Source of the DNA: Streptomyces sp. NBC_01210
GTDB taxonomy: Bacteria; Actinomycetota; Actinomycetes; Streptomycetales; Streptomycetaceae
DNA length: 64,000 nt
Assembly (NCBI RefSeq): GCF_036010325.1
Contig: NZ_CP108549.1
Location: 5,270,001-5,334,000 of the forward strand
Direction of reading: 5' to 3'
Position 1 is the stretch's first letter; the number at the start of each line of letters is the position of its first letter. Below, piece by piece: positions 60,816 to 64,000 of the stretch. Both the position numbers and the translations under genes were made by a program. The notes beneath the pieces are model-generated. The model saw only the letters and a list, made by a program, of their open reading frames with translations, was not told where the DNA came from and did not search any database.

Positions 60816-61292
60816 TTACACCGGGGCCGCGTTTTCGTCGTCGTCCTCCGGGAGTTTGCAGACCCGATCCAAGAAGAACGCCGCCGCGATCACGCCGATG
60901 CCCGCCACCACCGAGAAGCCCGCGTAGATCGCCTGGTCCCGGCGGGCCGGGATGTCGAGGGAGCCCAGCAGGAACACGCCCGTGCCGCCGTACATCCCGC
61001 AGACCAGCGCCGCCACCAGTGCGCTCGCCTGGCCGAAGACCACCGCGCGCGCCGCCATCAGCGGCTCCACGCCCTTCGCGCCGGGGCGCCGCTCGCGCTG
61101 AGCCTTCAGGCGGGCGCGGAGCGAGAGCGCGGTCGCGGTGAGGACGACCGCGATCACCGCCAGCACGATCGGCGCGGCCAGCGGCACGCTCGGCAGTGTG
61201 CCGAACGATTCCCAGAGCCGGGCGCCGCCCCAGCTCAGTACCCCGGCCACGATGAAGAGACCGGCCAGTACCCCGAGCCGCAGTTGCTTCAC
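60816..61292 (-). CDS. DUF3180 membrane protein
   Basis: A 158-residue protein with four hydrophobic segments (about 5-25, 36-58, 83-103 and 118-140) and a short acidic C-terminus (EDDDENAAPV). DUF3180 proteins are found after folK in actinobacteria; their function is unknown. It is the last gene of the folP operon. Confidence 0.9.
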   Translation of the reverse strand: MKQLRLGVLAGLFIVAGVLSWGGARLWESFGTLPSVPLAAPIVLAVIAVVLTATALSLRARLKAQRERRPGAKGVEPLMAARAVVFGQASALVAALVCGMYGGTGVFLLGSLDIPARRDQAIYAGFSVVAGIGVIAAAFFLDRVCKLPEDDDENAAPV

Positions 61293-61353
61293 CCAGCGCC
61301 CCTCATCTGTTTGTCGTGTGCCGCGTGCCGTACGGATCCGAAGAGCCTAACGA

Positions 61354-61977
61354 CTACTCGGGCAGACGGAGTTCCAGGTCGGCCCGGGCAAGCACACCGT
61401 CCTGGCCGATGCCGGCCAGCAGTTCAACGACCGGGCCGCGGCCCGGCAGCTGGGCCTCCGGCTCGACGTCGTGCCACGGGGCGAGCACAAAGGCGCGCTG
61501 ATGGGCCCGCGGGTGGGGAAGGGTGAGAACCGGGTCGTCCGAGACGACATCCGCGTACGCCACGATGTCGACGTCGATCGTGCGTGGGCCCCAGCGCTCC
61601 TCACGGACCCGCTCGAAGGCCTCTTCGATGGCCTGGCCGCGCTCCAGGAGGGAGGACGGGGGCAGTGTGGTCTTGATCACGACCACCGCGTTGAAGTACG
61701 AGGGCTGGCTGCCGGGCGCGACGCCCCACGGCTCCGTCTCGTACACCGGAGAGACCGCCTTGACCCGCAGGCCGGGCGTGTCCTCGAGCGCGTCGATCGC
61801 GCCCTGAAGCGTCTCCAGGCGGTTGCCCAGGTTGGAGCCGAGAGAGATCACGGCCCGTTTCGGATTGGACAGTGTGACATCGGCCGCGTCGACCTGTTCC
61901 ACCACGGAGGCGGGCACCGGCTGCACGGTCGGGTCGCTCTGCGTCCAGTCCGAAGGGAACGACGAAGATACGGTCAT
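61354..61977 (-). CDS. folK: 2-amino-4-hydroxy-6-hydroxymethyldihydropteridine pyrophosphokinase
   Basis: A 207-residue HPPK. SLGSNLGNRLETLQGA, PVYETEPWG, RWGPRTIDVDIVAY and LPHPRAHQRAFVLAPW are the signatures. It transfers pyrophosphate from ATP to the pterin for FolP. ATG 61977 overlaps the folB stop (ATGA). The N-terminal 38 residues are an extension common in Streptomyces. Confidence 0.96.
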   Translation of the reverse strand: MTVSSSFPSDWTQSDPTVQPVPASVVEQVDAADVTLSNPKRAVISLGSNLGNRLETLQGAIDALEDTPGLRVKAVSPVYETEPWGVAPGSQPSYFNAVVVIKTTLPPSSLLERGQAIEEAFERVREERWGPRTIDVDIVAYADVVSDDPVLTLPHPRAHQRAFVLAPWHDVEPEAQLPGRGPVVELLAGIGQDGVLARADLELRLPE

Positions 61978-62333
61978 ACTCGGCTCCGGGTGATCGTGAT
62001 GGTCACGTCGTCGAAGGGCACGGTGATCGGGGCGTCCGGCTTGTGCACGACCACCTCGACCTCCTCCACGCCGTCGTGCTTGAGGCACTGCTGGGCGATC
62101 CGCTCGGCCAGCGTCTCGATGAGGTCGACGGGCTCGCCCTCGACGACCGCGACGACCTCCTCCGCGACAATGCCGTAGTGCACGGTCTTCGCCAGGTCGT
62201 CGCTGACTGCCGCGGGGCGTGTGTCGAGGCTCAGCACCAGATCCACGATGAAGGTCTGCCCCTCCTCGCGCTCCCGGGGGAAGACGCCATGGTGCCCGCG
62301 GGCCTTGAGGCCGCGCAGCGCGACACGATCCAC
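61974..62333 (-). CDS. folB: Dihydroneopterin aldolase
   Basis: A 119-residue enzyme cleaving dihydroneopterin to the hydroxymethylpterin. DRVALRGLKARGHHGVFPREREEGQ and the catalytic Lys near KPDAPI are family marks. GTG 62333 has AGGAG nine bases before. It overlaps folK by four bases. Confidence 0.95.
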   Translation of the reverse strand: MDRVALRGLKARGHHGVFPREREEGQTFIVDLVLSLDTRPAAVSDDLAKTVHYGIVAEEVVAVVEGEPVDLIETLAERIAQQCLKHDGVEEVEVVVHKPDAPITVPFDDVTITITRSRV

Positions 62334-62522
62334 GCGAATCACTCCTGCTGTCGTTGGTCTTGCGGGCACACAGCCACGTGCGGGCGGCTCGGTGTCCAGA
62401 TTCGAATCTACCTGCGAGCACCGACAGTGCTCGCCCACGGGTTGTGGACGGGCATGCCGCGAGGCTGGTAGCCGCCCTACCCGGGACCCGGATTTCCAAT
62501 CCCCCAAAGTGCGCCTACCCAC

Positions 62523-62969
62523 TTACGAGGGGGTCTCGTTGTCCTCTTCGTCGTCGCTTTCCGTCAGGACGGGTGAACCGTGGTGTGACCACATCTTCCA
62601 TCCGTCCGATGTGCGGCGGAACACATTGGTGGCCACGACGAGCTGCCCGACGAGCGGTCCGAGCGCGCCGCTCTCCTCGGCCGGGCCGCCGCTGAGGATG
62701 TTCTCGGTACAGGTCACCAGCGCGGTGTCGCCGGCCAGGCTCACCGTCACATCGGTGAGGAAGAACTGGATGTACTCGGTGTTCGCCATGATCAGCGCGT
62801 ACGAGCGGAGCACCTCGCCGCGGCCCGAGAGCACCGGCCATCCGGGATGGATGCACGAGATGTCGTCCTCGAGCCACAGACCGGAGAGCTCCTCGAAGTC
62901 TCCGCGCTCCATCGTCTCGTAGAACGCGGTGTTGGCCTCTTCGACCAGTTCTACGTCGGTACGGCTCAC
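62523..62969 (-). CDS. NTF2-like/SnoaL-type protein in the folate operon
   Basis: A 148-residue NTF2-like protein (cone-shaped alpha+beta barrel): EEANTAFYETMERGDFEELSG and ISCIHPGWPVLSGRGEVLRS. It resembles ketosteroid isomerase/SnoaL relatives. It lies between folP and folB and overlaps the folP stop (ATGA). The role in folate synthesis is unknown; the last 15 residues are acidic (TESDDEEDNETPS). Confidence 0.87.
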   Translation of the reverse strand: MSRTDVELVEEANTAFYETMERGDFEELSGLWLEDDISCIHPGWPVLSGRGEVLRSYALIMANTEYIQFFLTDVTVSLAGDTALVTCTENILSGGPAEESGALGPLVGQLVVATNVFRRTSDGWKMWSHHGSPVLTESDDEEDNETPS

Positions 62970-63823
62970 CGGGCGGCCTCGACGGCCCGCGCGACCCGGA
63001 CGGCGTCGGCCGTCGCCCGTACTTCATGGACCCGTACCGCCCACGCGCCCTCGTGCGCCACGATCGCGGAGACCGCGGCCGTGGCGGCGTCGCGCTCCCG
63101 GGCCGGCGGCGCTGCGCCCTCCTTCGCCAGTACGCGGCCGAGGAACCGCTTGCGCGAGGCGGCGACCAGCACGGGGCGGCCCAGCGCGCGCAGTTCGGAG
63201 AGGTGGGCGACGAGAGCGAGGTCGTGCTCGGCCTGCTTGGCGAAGCCGAGGCCGGGGTCGATGACGAGGCGTTCGGGCGCGATGCCGCCCGCGACGACGG
63301 CCTCCATACGCTCGCGCAGCTCGGCGACGACCTCGGCGACGACGTCTCCGTATACGGCACGGCTGTTCATGTCCTGGCTGAAGCCGCGCCAGTGCATGAC
63401 CACGAAGGGGACGCCGGTCGCGGCGACCGCCGGGACCATACGGGGGTCGGCGAGGCCGCCGCTCACGTCGTTGACGAGCACCGCGCCGGCCGCGACGGCC
63501 TGCTCGGCGACGGTGGCGCGCATGGTGTCCACGGAGACGGTGACGCCTTCGGCCGCCAGGCCGCGTACGACGGGAACGACCCGCCGCAGCTCCTCGTCCT
63601 CGTCGACCCGGCTGGCGCCGGGCCTGGTGGACTCACCGCCGACGTCGACGAGGTCGGCACCCTCGGTGACGAGGTCGAGGCCGCGCTTGACCGCGGCCGT
63701 GGTGTTGAACCAGCGGCCGCCGTCGGAGAAGGAGTCGGGCGTCACATTGACGACTCCCATGACCGCACAGCGATCCCACTCCGGCAGGCCGTCGGCCGTG
63801 CCCCGTCCACGCAACGTACTCAT
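62966..63823 (-). CDS. folP: Dihydropteroate synthase
   Basis: A 285-residue TIM-barrel enzyme joining pABA to the pterin pyrophosphate, the sulfonamide target. MGVVNVTPDSFSDGGRW, DVGGESTRPGA, VNDVSG, DPGLGFAK and SRKRFLG are all present. ATG 63823 heads the operon folP-NTF2-folB-folK-DUF3180. Confidence 0.97.
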   Translation of the reverse strand: MSTLRGRGTADGLPEWDRCAVMGVVNVTPDSFSDGGRWFNTTAAVKRGLDLVTEGADLVDVGGESTRPGASRVDEDEELRRVVPVVRGLAAEGVTVSVDTMRATVAEQAVAAGAVLVNDVSGGLADPRMVPAVAATGVPFVVMHWRGFSQDMNSRAVYGDVVAEVVAELRERMEAVVAGGIAPERLVIDPGLGFAKQAEHDLALVAHLSELRALGRPVLVAASRKRFLGRVLAKEGAAPPARERDAATAAVSAIVAHEGAWAVRVHEVRATADAVRVARAVEAAR

Positions 63824-63907
63824 ACGCCCAGCCTAGGCCCGCCGGGAGGGGCGGAGGTCACGCCGGTGGGCCCGGGAGGGTCTGCCGCACCCGCCCGCCC
63901 TCGGCTG

Positions 63908-63928
63908 TGTGGGTACGGGATACCCACA
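63908..63928. terminator. Hairpin upstream of folP
   Basis: TGTGGGTA (63908-63915) and TACCCACA (63921-63928) pair around CGGGA. It lies just after the stop of a leftward gene that enters from the right, so it probably ends that transcript before folP. Confidence 0.5.
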
Positions 63929-63944
63929 GTCAAGGGCTCGGCTG

Positions 63945-64000
63945 TCACGCCGCGCGGACCTCGTGTTCCGCCTTGACGGTCATGTGTGCGCAGGGGCGCG
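63945..64000 (-). CDS. C-terminus of a gene entering from the right (partial)
   Basis: On the minus strand the last residues read RPCAHMTVKAEHEVRAA before TGA (63945-63947). The frame is open to the window edge. It is followed by a hairpin and then folP. I cannot identify it from 17 residues. Confidence 0.45.
   Translation of the reverse strand, partial: RPCAHMTVKAEHEVRAA

Overview
The DNA is very GC-rich with strong third-position G/C bias, many GTG starts and overlapping ATGA/GTGA junctions. It carries Streptomyces hallmarks: a TipAL regulator with its own promoter palindrome, an AfsR/SARP regulator, a DUF397/anti-sigma-like ATPase/DUF5753 trio, and zinc-independent ribosomal protein paralogs around a Zur-like box. 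I read it as a Streptomyces chromosome. From memory, the order from the DNA polymerase I-like gene (about 30.2 kb) to folP (63.8 kb) follows the S. coelicolor SCO3434 to SCO3398 neighbourhood in reverse numbering; I could not check this.

Layout: (1) 1-9.4 kb, a tightly coupled operon for a type IV secretion-like conjugation apparatus: TcpC-like protein, small two-helix membrane protein, PrgI/VirB3-like protein, VirB4-like ATPase, TrbL/VirB6-like membrane protein, VirB1-like lytic transglycosylase fused to NlpC/P60, and a small membrane-anchored protein. No relaxase, coupling ATPase or integrase lies inside the window. (2) 10-24.5 kb, an accessory biosynthetic island: zinc-ribbon XRE regulator, possible 28-aa peptide, aldo/keto reductase, two GT4 glycosyltransferases, DegT-type aminotransferase, a broken PIG-L deacetylase, NodU/CmcH-type carbamoyltransferase; then, on the other strand, a methyltransferase, PhyH-type oxygenase and an orphan class II aminoacyl-tRNA-synthetase-like enzyme; then a CelD-type GNAT, an intact PIG-L deacetylase, a PhyH fragment and a THUMP RNA methyltransferase. 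(3) 24.6-30.2 kb, a decayed membrane-protein gene, an AfsR-like regulator and a SigE-family sigma factor with its membrane partner. (4) 30.2-38.6 kb, polymerase, LuxR-type regulator, oxidoreductase, acetyltransferase, nitrilase, lipoproteins and a truncated DUF2786 gene. (5) 38.6-41.1 kb, the zinc-starvation ribosomal protein cluster, in which the S14 gene has an in-frame TAG. (6) 41.3-50.7 kb, regulators and small metabolic enzymes, including glutamate decarboxylase and TipAL. (7) 50.7-64 kb, a core block: ThrE-like exporter, ppa, dacB, F420-associated metalloprotease-like gene, tilS, hpt, ftsH, folE, and a folP-folB-folK operon.

The most interesting region is the island. GT4 glycosyltransferase, PIG-L deacetylase, tRNA-synthetase-like ligase and GNAT acyltransferase are the same enzyme types, in the same chemical order, as MshA/MshB/MshC/MshD of mycothiol biosynthesis. 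Here the ligase is of class II (SerRS-like, with a Cys/Glu/Cys zinc set) and is joined by an aminotransferase, carbamoyltransferase, oxygenase and methyltransferase. I infer an aminoacylated, carbamoylated amino-sugar product. The RNA methyltransferase is a candidate self-protection or RNA-modifying gene. Function is inferred from family resemblance only.
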